Of a stretch of DNA of 32,516 bases, positions 22,917 through 30,390 are shown piece by piece. Source of the stretch: Deltaproteobacteria bacterium (GTDB taxonomy: Bacteria > Myxococcota_A > UBA9160 > SMWR01). The first letter of the stretch is position 1; every line of letters begins with the position of its first letter. The notes under the pieces were generated by a model. The model searched no databases. It worked only from the letters and a program-made list of their open reading frames with translations, and was not told where the DNA came from. Made by a program: the position numbers and the translations under genes. The stretch lies in NCBI GenBank assembly GCA_024640705.1, contig JAHEEJ010000005.1, positions 1-32,516 of the forward strand, read 5' to 3'.

Positions 22917-23830
22917 CTGGCACCGTCGTCGGCTGCTTCGCGACCTCGCAGCAACACACTCGGATCGCTGCGGATCTGCTCGCTGAATTCCTTGGCGTTT
23001 CGCGTCGTGTCCTCGAGGTTGCTCGCGATCGCGTCGATGTGCCGCGACACGGCTTCGAGCGAGGCCTGAAGATCGGCGAGCGACTTTCCGACGTCACCGC
23101 TGTTGCTGTCGATCAAGCCGTCGATCGTCGCGAGAATTTCGTCGACCTGGGTCTTGGAGGTCTGCAGACCTCGGGTCAGATCCGACATGTCCTGGGATAC
23201 GTTGTTGAGGTTGTTCAGGATGAGTCCGATGTTCTCCGCGTTCTCGGCGCTCAAAACCTCCTTGATCCGCTCGTTCATCGTCTGCAGCATCGATTGAATC
23301 TGCTCGGCATTCTCTTCGCTGAGGACCAGGCCGACGGAATTCGTGATCTCTTCGATTCTGGGTTTCATGAAATCGAGCACTTCCGAAACCTTCGACATCG
23401 CGTCGCCCGCCGCACCGAGCAGATCCCCCTGCTCCTTGCTTCGAATCACGCTTCCCGGTGCGAGGATCTCGTCCGAATCGCCCGCTTCGATGTTGACGAC
23501 GAGCGCGGCCAGAAAGGACGGCGCGGTCGTCTCTGCGGCTGCACTCACGGGGATCGGCCAATCCTTCTCGACCTTGATCTCGACGCGGTAATTCGGGCCA
23601 CCCGAATCTGCGCCTGGGGAGCGTTCGATCTTCTCGATCAAGCCGATCTGGTAACCCTCGAACAGGATCTGGGTTCCGGGCTTCAGGCCCATCACGTTGT
23701 CCCAGAGGATGAAGTACGGATCCGTGGATACGGCCACGCCAGAAAGGGCCGCGAACCACAAGACGACCGCAGCCAGCATGGAGAGCACGAAGGCTCCCAC
23801 CGCGATGTAATTTCGTTTGGCTTCTTTCAT
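22913..23830 (-). CDS. mlaD: MlaD-family MCE-domain protein
   Basis: 305 residues. One N-terminal transmembrane helix (YIAVGAFVLSMLAAVVLWFAAL, about 8-30) anchors it in the inner membrane. An MCE domain follows at about 35-130 (DNVMGLKPGTQILFEGYQIGLIEKIE, and later SFLAALVVNIEAGDSDEILAPGSVIRS). Residues about 140-290 are long amphipathic helices (SMLQTMNERIKEVLSAENAENIGLILNN and similar) that could form a coiled tube across the periplasm, as in longer MCE proteins. MlaD hexamers bind lipid above the MlaFE core. Compared with E. coli MlaD (183 residues), the extended C-terminal helical part is notable and might replace a soluble MlaC carrier. It lies 12 nt downstream of the ATPase gene. Confidence 0.92.
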   Translation of the reverse strand: MKEAKRNYIAVGAFVLSMLAAVVLWFAALSGVAVSTDPYFILWDNVMGLKPGTQILFEGYQIGLIEKIERSPGADSGGPNYRVEIKVEKDWPIPVSAAAETTAPSFLAALVVNIEAGDSDEILAPGSVIRSKEQGDLLGAAGDAMSKVSEVLDFMKPRIEEITNSVGLVLSEENAEQIQSMLQTMNERIKEVLSAENAENIGLILNNLNNVSQDMSDLTRGLQTSKTQVDEILATIDGLIDSNSGDVGKSLADLQASLEAVSRHIDAIASNLEDTTRNAKEFSEQIRSDPSVLLRGREAADDGAR

Positions 23831-23842
23831 CGATTCGAAATC

Positions 23843-24652
23843 CTAGCTCTGGCCCATGAGTCGCCTCAGATATTCATCTGGATCCAGTTCTTCCTCCTCG
23901 AATCGCCGATTGAGGAGATTCTGGATCCGCTCGTTGCTGCTGTTTCGCACCTCGTCGACGGTTCCGATCGTCAAGATTTCGCCCTTGTCCAGCACCGTGA
24001 TCCGATCTGCGATCTTGAAGGCGCTGTCGAGTTCGTGTGTGACCACGACGATCGTCATTCGCATCGCGTCGCGTAACTCGAGGATCAATTCGTCGAGCGC
24101 AGAAGAGACTACCGGATCGAGCCCCGCCGAGGGTTCGTCGAAGAATAGCAGCGCCGGATCCATCACGATGGCTCGCGCAATGGCCGCTCTTTTGATCATC
24201 CCGCCCGAGAGTTGCGAGGGCATCAGATCTTCGAACGGTGCGAGGTCGACGACCTGGAGTTTCATCCGCGCCATGATCTCCATCGTCATCCGGTCGAGAT
24301 CGGTGTGCTCGTGAAGCGGTAGGATGATGTTTTCGAGCACCGTCATCGAGCTGAAGAGCGCTCCACCCTGAAACGAGACCCCGATCTTCCGGCACAGCTT
24401 GTAGAGCTCCATCTGACTGAGCGAGCCCAGTTCGTTCCCGAGCAGCTTGATCGAACCCGAGGTCGCCCTCTCCAACGCCATCAGGTGTCGGAGCAAGGTG
24501 CTCTTGCCGGAGCCGCTGCCGCCCATGATCACCATGATCTCGCCTTGCTGGATCGTCAGGCTGACATCGTTGAGGATCTTGCGCTCACCGTAATGGGTGA
24601 CGAGGTTGTTCACCTCGATTACGGGCTGCTGCGGGATCTGGGCTTGCGTCAT
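23843..24652 (-). CDS. mlaF: MlaF-type ABC transporter ATP-binding protein
   Basis: 269 residues. Walker A GGSGSGKST at 44-52, Q-loop FQGGALFSSMTV at about 94-105, ABC signature LSGGM at 148-152 in QLSGGMIKRAAIARA, Walker B LLFFDEP at 168-174 with SAGLDP, and the switch His206 in VVTHELD. The GALF and LSGGM variants are typical of the MlaF/MkL subgroup. The protein energises lipid transport through MlaE at the cytoplasmic face. It starts 1 nt after the permease stop codon, which implies translational coupling. The last 50 residues include a linker (SNERIQNLLNRRFEEEELD) comparable with the C-terminal tail that contacts partners in E. coli MlaF. Confidence 0.95.
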   Translation of the reverse strand: MTQAQIPQQPVIEVNNLVTHYGERKILNDVSLTIQQGEIMVIMGGSGSGKSTLLRHLMALERATSGSIKLLGNELGSLSQMELYKLCRKIGVSFQGGALFSSMTVLENIILPLHEHTDLDRMTMEIMARMKLQVVDLAPFEDLMPSQLSGGMIKRAAIARAIVMDPALLFFDEPSAGLDPVVSSALDELILELRDAMRMTIVVVTHELDSAFKIADRITVLDKGEILTIGTVDEVRNSSNERIQNLLNRRFEEEELDPDEYLRRLMGQS

Positions 24653-24653
24653 C

Positions 24654-25469
24654 TCAACCCGTCGTCATGAATACGAAGATCATGTCCGTCAACACGATTG
24701 CCGAGATTCCGTGCACGACAGCTGATGTCGTCACGCGGCCGACACCTTCGGCGCCGCCCTTGACGGAAATTCCATCGACGACGGCGACGATCGTGATCAA
24801 CACCGCAAAGATCAAGCTCTTGGTCAGGCCGTGGGCGAGGTCGTCGGCGTCGATCGACGCATTGACCTGCGTGAAGTAGGCCGCCATGGTCGTGCCGATC
24901 TGCGGCGCTACGTAAAACGCCGATCCGACCAACGAGATGCCGATCGACCACAAGGTCAAGGACGGGAGGACGATCATCATTCCCACCAGGGCCGGCACCA
25001 CGATGTAGCGGACCGGATTGATGCCCATGACCTTGAGCGCGTCGATCTCCTGACTGATCACCATCGTGCTGATGCGCGCGGCGAGTGCGGAGCCGGACCG
25101 GCCCGCGACCAGAATCCCCGTGATCAGGGGCCCGAATTCGCGGGTGACCGAGAGCGCGACCATGAAGACCACCTGGTGTTGCGCGCCGAACTGTTCGAGG
25201 GAGTTGATGCCCTGCATCGAGAGCGTGACGCCGATCGCCACGGAGAGCATCGACACGATCGGGATCGCTTTGACTCCGATCACCATCATCTGGGCGAAGA
25301 GGGGCTCGGCGCGGACCCGCTGGCCCTTGCTGCGACCCATGATGAGCCAGTAGATGGATTCGAAGAAGAGATGTGCGCCGAAACCGAACGCGTCTACGAA
25401 CCGGGCCGCGCCCCGCCCCACCGATTCGAGGGTCTGCGCCGGCGAACTCTTTTGATCAGGCGCCGCCAC
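24654..25469 (-). CDS. mlaE: MlaE-family lipid ABC transporter permease
   Basis: About 271 residues from the GTG at 25469, preceded by AAGGA; a TTG at 25484 would add 5 residues. Either start lies inside the upstream STAS gene, giving a 14-29 nt overlap. MlaE hallmarks are present: an N-terminal interfacial helix (ARFVDAFGFGAHLFFESIYW), QMMVIGVKAIPIVSMLSVAIGVTLSM, EFGPLITGILVAGRSGSALAARISTMVISQEIDALKVMGINPVRYIVVPA (the conserved coupling-helix region), and four or five further transmembrane helices ending in VLTDMIFVFMT. It forms the inner-membrane channel of a phospholipid transporter together with MlaF and MlaD. Confidence 0.94.
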   Translation of the reverse strand: MAAPDQKSSPAQTLESVGRGAARFVDAFGFGAHLFFESIYWLIMGRSKGQRVRAEPLFAQMMVIGVKAIPIVSMLSVAIGVTLSMQGINSLEQFGAQHQVVFMVALSVTREFGPLITGILVAGRSGSALAARISTMVISQEIDALKVMGINPVRYIVVPALVGMMIVLPSLTLWSIGISLVGSAFYVAPQIGTTMAAYFTQVNASIDADDLAHGLTKSLIFAVLITIVAVVDGISVKGGAEGVGRVTTSAVVHGISAIVLTDMIFVFMTTG

Positions 25470-25788
25470 GGATTCCTTCAGCAAGGCTTTCGTGGATCGT
25501 AAAGACCTTGTCGAGCCGCGCGAGTTCGAGCACCCGCAGCGCGGCCGCGTTCACGGCAACCAACGCGAAGCGCGTGCCCTTTTGCTTGGAGGCCTGGAAC
25601 GCTTCGACGAGGCTCGCGACACCGGAGCTGTCGATGTAGCTGACTGCCGAGAGGTCGACCAGGACGTCTTGCCCGCCTCGGACACACTCCAAGAGAACTT
25701 CCCGCGCTTTGGGGGAGTGCTCGAGATCCACGTCGCCTTCGAAGCGTACGACGAGGTTTCCCTGCTCTTCTCTCACTGTGTGTTCCAT
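25456..25788 (-). CDS. STAS-domain protein (anti-sigma-factor-antagonist-like or MlaB-like)
   Basis: 110 residues from the ATG at 25788, with AGGA 5 nt upstream. One STAS domain: LVVRFEGDVDLEHSPKAREVL, then VLVDLSAVSYIDSSGVASLVEAF, and a C-terminal VNAAALRVLELARLDKVFTIHES. The DSSG motif at 53-56 provides Ser55 at the position phosphorylated in SpoIIAA-type antagonists. Its neighbours make two readings possible: the upstream genes are an RsbW-like kinase and a PP2C phosphatase (partner switching), while the downstream genes are MlaE/F/D, whose fourth subunit MlaB is itself a STAS protein. The gene overlaps mlaE. The intact phospho-site argues it can be phosphorylated; whether it binds MlaF is inference. 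Confidence 0.93.
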   Translation of the reverse strand: MEHTVREEQGNLVVRFEGDVDLEHSPKAREVLLECVRGGQDVLVDLSAVSYIDSSGVASLVEAFQASKQKGTRFALVAVNAAALRVLELARLDKVFTIHESLAEGIRGGA

Positions 25789-25811
25789 GAGTTCCTCTCG
25801 AGGTGCGGCCC

Positions 25812-26237
25812 TCAGTCGATTCGCCGCACCATTCTTAACAGATTCCCGCGTCCAGAGGGGGGTTGCAGAAATTCCACTTCGTCCATGACCCGGCGGATGA
25901 AGTGGGTGCCGAGACCACCGGGTCGAATGTCGTCGAGGTCGCGCGGCTGGACCTGGCTCGGGTCGATCGCAGGCGCGTGGTCGACCAGCGAGAAGACCAG
26001 GGTGTCGCCCCGATGTTCGATCTCGAATTCGATCAGCTGATCCGACTCTCCGCCATAGGCGTGCCGAATGATGTTCTGGCAGGCTTCATCGGTCGCGAGC
26101 ACGATGTCCCCGGAGGATTTGGGGCTGCACCCGCAGCCCTCCACAGCCTCCCGCACGGCTTCGCGGACCTCTTTGAGTTCCGCGGCCCGCGCCGGAAAGC
26201 GCAGCTCGAGCACCCGTTTGGCTCGGGATTCGGGCAT
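25812..26237 (-). CDS. RsbW-like anti-sigma/serine kinase ATPase (HATPase_c_2)
   Basis: 141 residues forming a single GHKL ATP-binding domain of the SpoIIAB/RsbW type. N box DEACQNIIRHAY at 50-61 (Glu51, Asn55), G1 box DHAPAID at 86-92 (the DxAPxxD variant is common in this group), and G2 box GGLGTHFIRRVMD at 107-119. Such proteins phosphorylate the Ser of a STAS antagonist and otherwise sequester a partner, classically a sigma factor. The start shares one nucleotide with the stop of the upstream phosphatase gene (TGATG), and the STAS gene follows after 23 nt. No sigma factor gene is present in the window, so the sequestered partner is unknown. Confidence 0.93.
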   Translation of the reverse strand: MPESRAKRVLELRFPARAAELKEVREAVREAVEGCGCSPKSSGDIVLATDEACQNIIRHAYGGESDQLIEFEIEHRGDTLVFSLVDHAPAIDPSQVQPRDLDDIRPGGLGTHFIRRVMDEVEFLQPPSGRGNLLRMVRRID

Positions 26238-27574
26238 CAGCGAGACCGCGCCTCGTCCGAGACGGCGAGCAGCGTGAGATCGTCTTTGAGCGCGAGCTGG
26301 CTGACGCTGTCCACGATGGCCTCCACGCGGCCCGCGAGTGGTCGGTCGGCGAATTTCGGCAACAGCGCTTCGAACCCCGCGCGCCCGAGTTGATCGCCCG
26401 GCTTCGTTTCGGCCTCCGTGAGGCCGTCCGAGAAGATGTAGAGCGAGCCGCCGTTCAAATCCAATTCGACCTCCGGAATCTCGACGCCCGGTACGATACC
26501 GAGTGGCGGCGCTCCGGCCTCGAAGATCGAAAAGCGACCTTCCGCGTGACAGACCGGCGGTTCGTGGCCGGCGTTGGCGAGGCGAATCGCGCCGGTGGTC
26601 GGATCGTAGACGCCCGCCGCCATCGTGACGAACATGCCGCGCGTGGCCGTTTCGCAGATCTCATCGTTGAGCAGGCGCAGCAATTCGGCCGGGCTCGGGA
26701 TCGTCTTGACCATGCATCGGTAGAGGCTGGCGGTCTTGGCCATCAGCATGGCCGCGTTGATGCCCTTGCCCGAAACGTCGCCCAGGCAAAAACCGATTCG
26801 CCCATCCGCGATCGGAATGAAATCGAAGAAGTCTCCGGAAACCGTCCGGGCGGGGACGTTCAGCCCCTGCACGGGGAAGGGGTCGGGCCGCGCCGCCGGC
26901 AACAGATTGCGCTGGATCTCCGCCGCGAGCTCGAGTTCGCGGCGGGCTCTCTCGGCCTCGACGAGCGACGCCGCCATGCGGTTGTTCGCAATCGCGAGAG
27001 CGGCCGATGATGCCAGAACCTGCAGCGGATAGACGTCTTCTTCGTGGAAGTGGCCGTCGCCACCGCGCTGGTTGATGAGTTCGATCGCGCCGATCCGCTG
27101 GTCCGAAAAACTCATCGGAGCGCACAGCAGCGAGCGGGTGACCATCCCGCTCTCGTCGTCGGCCTTGGTCGAAAACGCCGGATCCTGGCTGACATCGAAC
27201 ACACACTGGCAGGTGTTTTCCGCAAGGCTCCGACCGATGATTCCCTTCGTCATCGGCAGGCGGAGGCCGGTGATCGGGTTGGGTCCGACGGATGCCCGGC
27301 AGTGCAGTTCTTCGCGATCGAGATCGAGCAGCCAGAGAGAGCCCGCCTCCGCGTCGAGGTGTTTGGCGACGGAGGTCAGTGCTCGTTCGAGGGTCGCCTC
27401 GAGATCCTGCGATTCTGCGAAGCCGCGGGTCATCTCGGCGAGAAGCGCGAATGCGCTTTCGATTTCGCCCGCTGCGATGGTCGGTGAGGCGCCCTGCTCG
27501 AGCGTCTTCTTTTCGTTCGGGGCGTTGACCACTCTCCGATGCCTCGCATTCGCCGCGCGCGGCAGGCCGATCAA
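26237..27574 (-). CDS. GAF-domain PP2C (SpoIIE/RsbU-type) serine phosphatase
   Basis: Up to 445 residues. The start is uncertain: TTG at 27574 or GTG at 27532, neither with a good Shine-Dalgarno. A GAF sensor domain covers about 42-205 (AEAGSLWLLDLDREELHCRAS, GIIGRSLAENTCQCVFDV, RIGAIELINQRGG). A short coiled-coil linker AERARRELELAAEIQRNLLP leads to the PP2C domain. Metal-binding positions are intact: SGDFFDF (Asp248), GDVSGKG (Asp266), SDGLTEA (Asp383) and DDLTLL (Asp432), with NAGHEPP between. It would dephosphorylate the STAS antagonist in response to a GAF-sensed signal. First gene of the operon that continues to the lipid transporter. Cytoplasmic, no transmembrane segment. Confidence 0.94.
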   Translation of the reverse strand: MIGLPRAANARHRRVVNAPNEKKTLEQGASPTIAAGEIESAFALLAEMTRGFAESQDLEATLERALTSVAKHLDAEAGSLWLLDLDREELHCRASVGPNPITGLRLPMTKGIIGRSLAENTCQCVFDVSQDPAFSTKADDESGMVTRSLLCAPMSFSDQRIGAIELINQRGGDGHFHEEDVYPLQVLASSAALAIANNRMAASLVEAERARRELELAAEIQRNLLPAARPDPFPVQGLNVPARTVSGDFFDFIPIADGRIGFCLGDVSGKGINAAMLMAKTASLYRCMVKTIPSPAELLRLLNDEICETATRGMFVTMAAGVYDPTTGAIRLANAGHEPPVCHAEGRFSIFEAGAPPLGIVPGVEIPEVELDLNGGSLYIFSDGLTEAETKPGDQLGRAGFEALLPKFADRPLAGRVEAIVDSVSQLALKDDLTLLAVSDEARSR

Positions 27575-27654
27575 AGCGCGGGCGCGTCGGGTCTACACTC
27601 TAGCCAAATCGAAATTCCCGGGTGCGGTGCGCCATCTCGTCTGCCCAGATCCCA

Positions 27655-27888
27655 TCAGCCTTCGCCAGCTCGTCTGAAGAAGTGGATCTGCCACGTACCG
27701 CTGACGCGCTTTCGGCGCAGGATATAGGTCGAGGCGTCCTCGGTTCGAACGCGGAAGTAGATGTCTTCGTCGCCCTCCCAACGGTCGATCAACTCGGCGA
27801 TCTGACGCATTCGATCGGGCCAGCCGAAGCGGACGGGAATTTCCCCTCGCTCGGGATCGCGTTCGCATTCGACGGTGAATTGGGGCAC
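27655..27888 (-). CDS. Small conserved-looking protein (DUF6504-like)
   Basis: 77 residues from a GTG at 27888 with GAGG 6 nt upstream. The composition looks coding: [20 protein letters not shown], then [33 protein letters not shown]. The alternating beta pattern (a strand with a basic or aromatic patch, DRW, FRV and W near the end) resembles the DUF6504-type small proteins I recall from Actinobacteria, but this comparison is from memory. Function unknown. It is divergent from msrP across a 170-nt shared promoter region. A CTAGGC element preceded by TG on its strand (about 27914-27921) is a possible -10. Confidence 0.6.
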   Translation of the reverse strand: MPQFTVECERDPERGEIPVRFGWPDRMRQIAELIDRWEGDEDIYFRVRTEDASTYILRRKRVSGTWQIHFFRRAGEG

Positions 27889-28058
27889 CCAGAACCTCGG
27901 TGCTCCCGCCGGGCCTAGCAGATCCAGAATCGGGGGAGCCCGGATACCATAGCCGTTTGGCGGCGTCGCGGTCCCGCAGGCCGCCTCCTGGTGCTGAAAC
28001 CGGCAAGCCCCGCCGAGCGTATCAAGAGGTTGGTAACCTGCAGAGCAAGGAGATCCTT

Positions 28059-29015
28059 TTGCTGATCCGTCGCGCCAGCAGCATCAAGCCCAGCGAGATT
28101 ACGAGCCACGACCTCTTTTTGCGTCGGAGGGAATTCCTGCGCGGTGCGGGTTGGGCCGTCGCGGGGGCCGCGCTCGCTCCGACGCTCGCCTGTGGCGCCG
28201 AGGACGAGGCCCGCCCTCCCGCCCCAGTGGCTGGCGCGGATGCGAACCCGTTCCGAACCGACGAAACGCCCACCGCGCTCGAAGACGCGACCCGCTACAA
28301 CAATTTCTACGAGTTCGGAACCGACAAGAGCGACCCCCAGCGCCACGCGGGAAGCCTCCGGACGCGCCCCTGGTCGGTCGCGATCACCGGCGAAGTCGCA
28401 AAGCCCGGAACGATCGACCTCGACGCTCTGCTGCGACCGCACACGCCCGAAGAGCGCATCTATCGGCTGCGCTGTGTCGAAGCCTGGTCGATGGTGATCC
28501 CATGGCTCGGCATCCCGCTCGCTGAGATCATCAAGCGCTTCGAGCCCAGCTCGAACGCCCGATACGTCGCCTTCAGGACACTGCTGGATCCGGAACAGAT
28601 GCCGGGCCAACGCAGTCGCGTGTTGGACTGGCCCTACGTCGAGGGGTTGCGGATCGATGAGGCGATGCATCCGCTGACGATCCTCGCCACGGGGATGTAC
28701 GGTCAGGTGCTGCCCAACCAGAACGGCGCACCGCTACGCCTGGTGGTGCCCTGGAAATACGGATTCAAGAGCATCAAGTCGATCGTGGAGATTCGACTGA
28801 CGCGCAGCGAGCCGCCCACGAGCTGGAACCGGCAAGCGCCCAGGGAGTATGGATTCTTCGCGAACGTCAATCCCGACGTCGATCACCCGCGTTGGAGCCA
28901 GAAGCGCGAGCGCCGGATCGGCGAATTCAAGAAACGCGCCACACTACCCTTCAACGGCTACGCGGACCAGGTCGCAGCGCTCTACCGGGGAATCGACCTG
29001 CGCAAGTATTTTTGA
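28059..29015 (+). CDS. msrP: Protein-methionine-sulfoxide reductase catalytic subunit (molybdopterin)
   Basis: 318 residues from the TTG at 28059, selected because a perfect AAGGAG sits 6 nt upstream and the product begins right before a Tat signal ([20 protein letters not shown]). It closely parallels E. coli MsrP (YedY, 334 residues): [42 protein letters not shown] with the molybdenum-binding Cys139, [36 protein letters not shown] and a C-terminal [20 protein letters not shown]. It repairs methionine sulfoxide in periplasmic proteins, taking electrons from the quinone pool through MsrQ. msrQ follows at 18 nt. The divergent upstream gene suggests its own promoter in 27889-28058. Confidence 0.97.
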   Translation: MLIRRASSIKPSEITSHDLFLRRREFLRGAGWAVAGAALAPTLACGAEDEARPPAPVAGADANPFRTDETPTALEDATRYNNFYEFGTDKSDPQRHAGSLRTRPWSVAITGEVAKPGTIDLDALLRPHTPEERIYRLRCVEAWSMVIPWLGIPLAEIIKRFEPSSNARYVAFRTLLDPEQMPGQRSRVLDWPYVEGLRIDEAMHPLTILATGMYGQVLPNQNGAPLRLVVPWKYGFKSIKSIVEIRLTRSEPPTSWNRQAPREYGFFANVNPDVDHPRWSQKRERRIGEFKKRATLPFNGYADQVAALYRGIDLRKYF

Positions 29016-29033
29016 GATTCGGACGGGCTCATC

Positions 29034-29678
29034 GTGATGAACCCCGCGCGGCGCAATCGCGCGCTCCAATGCACCGCCATCGCCGTCGGCCTACTGCCCG
29101 CAGCGGCGCTGATCATCGCTGCGCTTACCGACGATCTGGGAGCCAATCCGATAGAGCGGGTTACGCATGTCACGGGTGACTGGACGCTCCGCTTCCTGCT
29201 CTCGAGCCTGGCCGTCACGCCATTGCGTCGTCTGTTCGGATGGAGTTGGGTGGCGCCGCTGCGGCGAACCCTCGGCCTGACCGCGTTTGGCTACGCGTGC
29301 TCCCACTTCCTCACCTATCTCGTTCTCGATCACTTCTTCGATTGGCGGTCGATCGTCGAAGACGTGCTCGAGCGGCGTTATGTGACGGCGGGCTTCTCGG
29401 GTTTCCTGTGTCTGGTGCTGCTCGCCGCAACCTCGACGCGAGCGATGATGCAGCGGCTGGGTCGGCGCTGGGCCTCGCTTCACCGCCTGGCCTATCTGGC
29501 CGCGGTCCTCGGCGTGATCCACTTCCTCTGGCTCGCCAAAGCGGACCTCCGTGAACCCCTGGTGTACGCGGCGGTCCTGACGCTCCTGCTCGGGCTGCGG
29601 CTCGGGTTCCGGCTGGTGCGTTCGCGGAGCCGCAAGCCGTCTCCCAAAGCGGCGAAATCGCAGATTTCCGGGGCCTGA
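29034..29678 (+). CDS. msrQ: MsrQ heme-binding membrane subunit
   Basis: 214 residues from a GTG at 29034 (ATG one codon on). Six hydrophobic helices of the ferric-reductase-like transmembrane domain: AIAVGLLPAAALIIAAL, WTLRFLLSSLAVTPLRRLFG, LRRTLGLTAFGYACSHFLTYL (heme His), GFSGFLCLVLLAATS, WASLHRLAYLAAVLGVIHFLWL (two further His) and VYAAVLTLLLGLRLGFRL. The LRRTLGL motif and His pattern are those of YedZ/MsrQ, a heme b protein that hands quinol electrons to MsrP. The arginine-rich tail is cytoplasmic. It forms a two-gene operon with msrP, 18 nt apart. Confidence 0.95.
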   Translation: MMNPARRNRALQCTAIAVGLLPAAALIIAALTDDLGANPIERVTHVTGDWTLRFLLSSLAVTPLRRLFGWSWVAPLRRTLGLTAFGYACSHFLTYLVLDHFFDWRSIVEDVLERRYVTAGFSGFLCLVLLAATSTRAMMQRLGRRWASLHRLAYLAAVLGVIHFLWLAKADLREPLVYAAVLTLLLGLRLGFRLVRSRSRKPSPKAAKSQISGA

Positions 29679-29755
29679 TTCGCTCTCGTGAGCGGCCCCG
29701 CGCCGCCGCGGCACGGCTTCAGTGCTAACGTTCCTACCCCGATAAGGAGGAGCCC

Positions 29756-30334
29756 ATGACGGAACCCATTCTCAACGTAACCGCCGCCGCGGCGGAAAGA
29801 ATCCACGCCGCCAAAACGAGCGAGGGTCGCGATGACATCGCGCTGCGGGTGGCGGCGAGAGAAGACGGTGCGAAATTTCGCTACGAGCTCAAACTCGTCT
29901 CGGTGGACTCGAAGGAGGCGGATGACAGCGTCGTCCATCTCGACAACATCGATATCTATCTCGACTCCGAGAGTGTTCCCCGCCTTCAGGGTGCAACCCT
30001 GGATTACGTGGACGACATCTCGGGATCGGGCCTCAAATTCGAAAATCCGAACAAGACGACGCTCGCCGCGCACCCGCTCGCGGGGCGCGTGCAGGAGATT
30101 CTCGACGATCGCGTCAACCCGAGCCTCGCCGGGCACGGTGGCATGGTGAGCCTCGTCGACATTCAGGAAACCCGCGTGGTGCTGAGCTTTGGCGGCGGTT
30201 GCCAGGGTTGCGGGATGGCGGATGTGACGATGAAGGAAGGTGTATCCGCTCAGCTCAAGCAACACATTCCCGAGATCACCGAAGTCGTCGACGCCACCGA
30301 TCACGCCGCGGGCCACAATCCCTATTACGCCTGA
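29756..30334 (+). CDS. nfuA: Fe-S biogenesis protein NfuA
   Basis: 192 residues, essentially the length of E. coli NfuA (191). A strong AAGGAGG lies 5 nt before the ATG. The N-terminal half is the degenerate A-type scaffold domain (ILNVTAAAAERI through LDYVDDISGSGLKFENPN), the C-terminal half a NifU-type domain with the cluster ligands Cys149 and Cys152 in GGGCQGCGMADVTMKEGV, ending in YY. NfuA dimers carry one [4Fe-4S] cluster and deliver it to targets under oxidative or iron stress. A TGCTAACGT element at 29723-29731 may be the -10. Its place next to the methionine-sulfoxide repair genes fits an oxidative-damage neighbourhood, but there is no operon link with msrQ (77 nt gap). Confidence 0.97.
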   Translation: MTEPILNVTAAAAERIHAAKTSEGRDDIALRVAAREDGAKFRYELKLVSVDSKEADDSVVHLDNIDIYLDSESVPRLQGATLDYVDDISGSGLKFENPNKTTLAAHPLAGRVQEILDDRVNPSLAGHGGMVSLVDIQETRVVLSFGGGCQGCGMADVTMKEGVSAQLKQHIPEITEVVDATDHAAGHNPYYA

Positions 30335-30390
30335 TCGATACCGCGCCTCGAAGATCCGCGGTCGGTAGCCAGAGCGAGCGAGGAATCACC

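Noticed and set aside
22778-24076. 432-residue plus-strand frame opposite mlaD and mlaF
   Set aside because: Antisense to two strongly supported Mla genes; no domain character.
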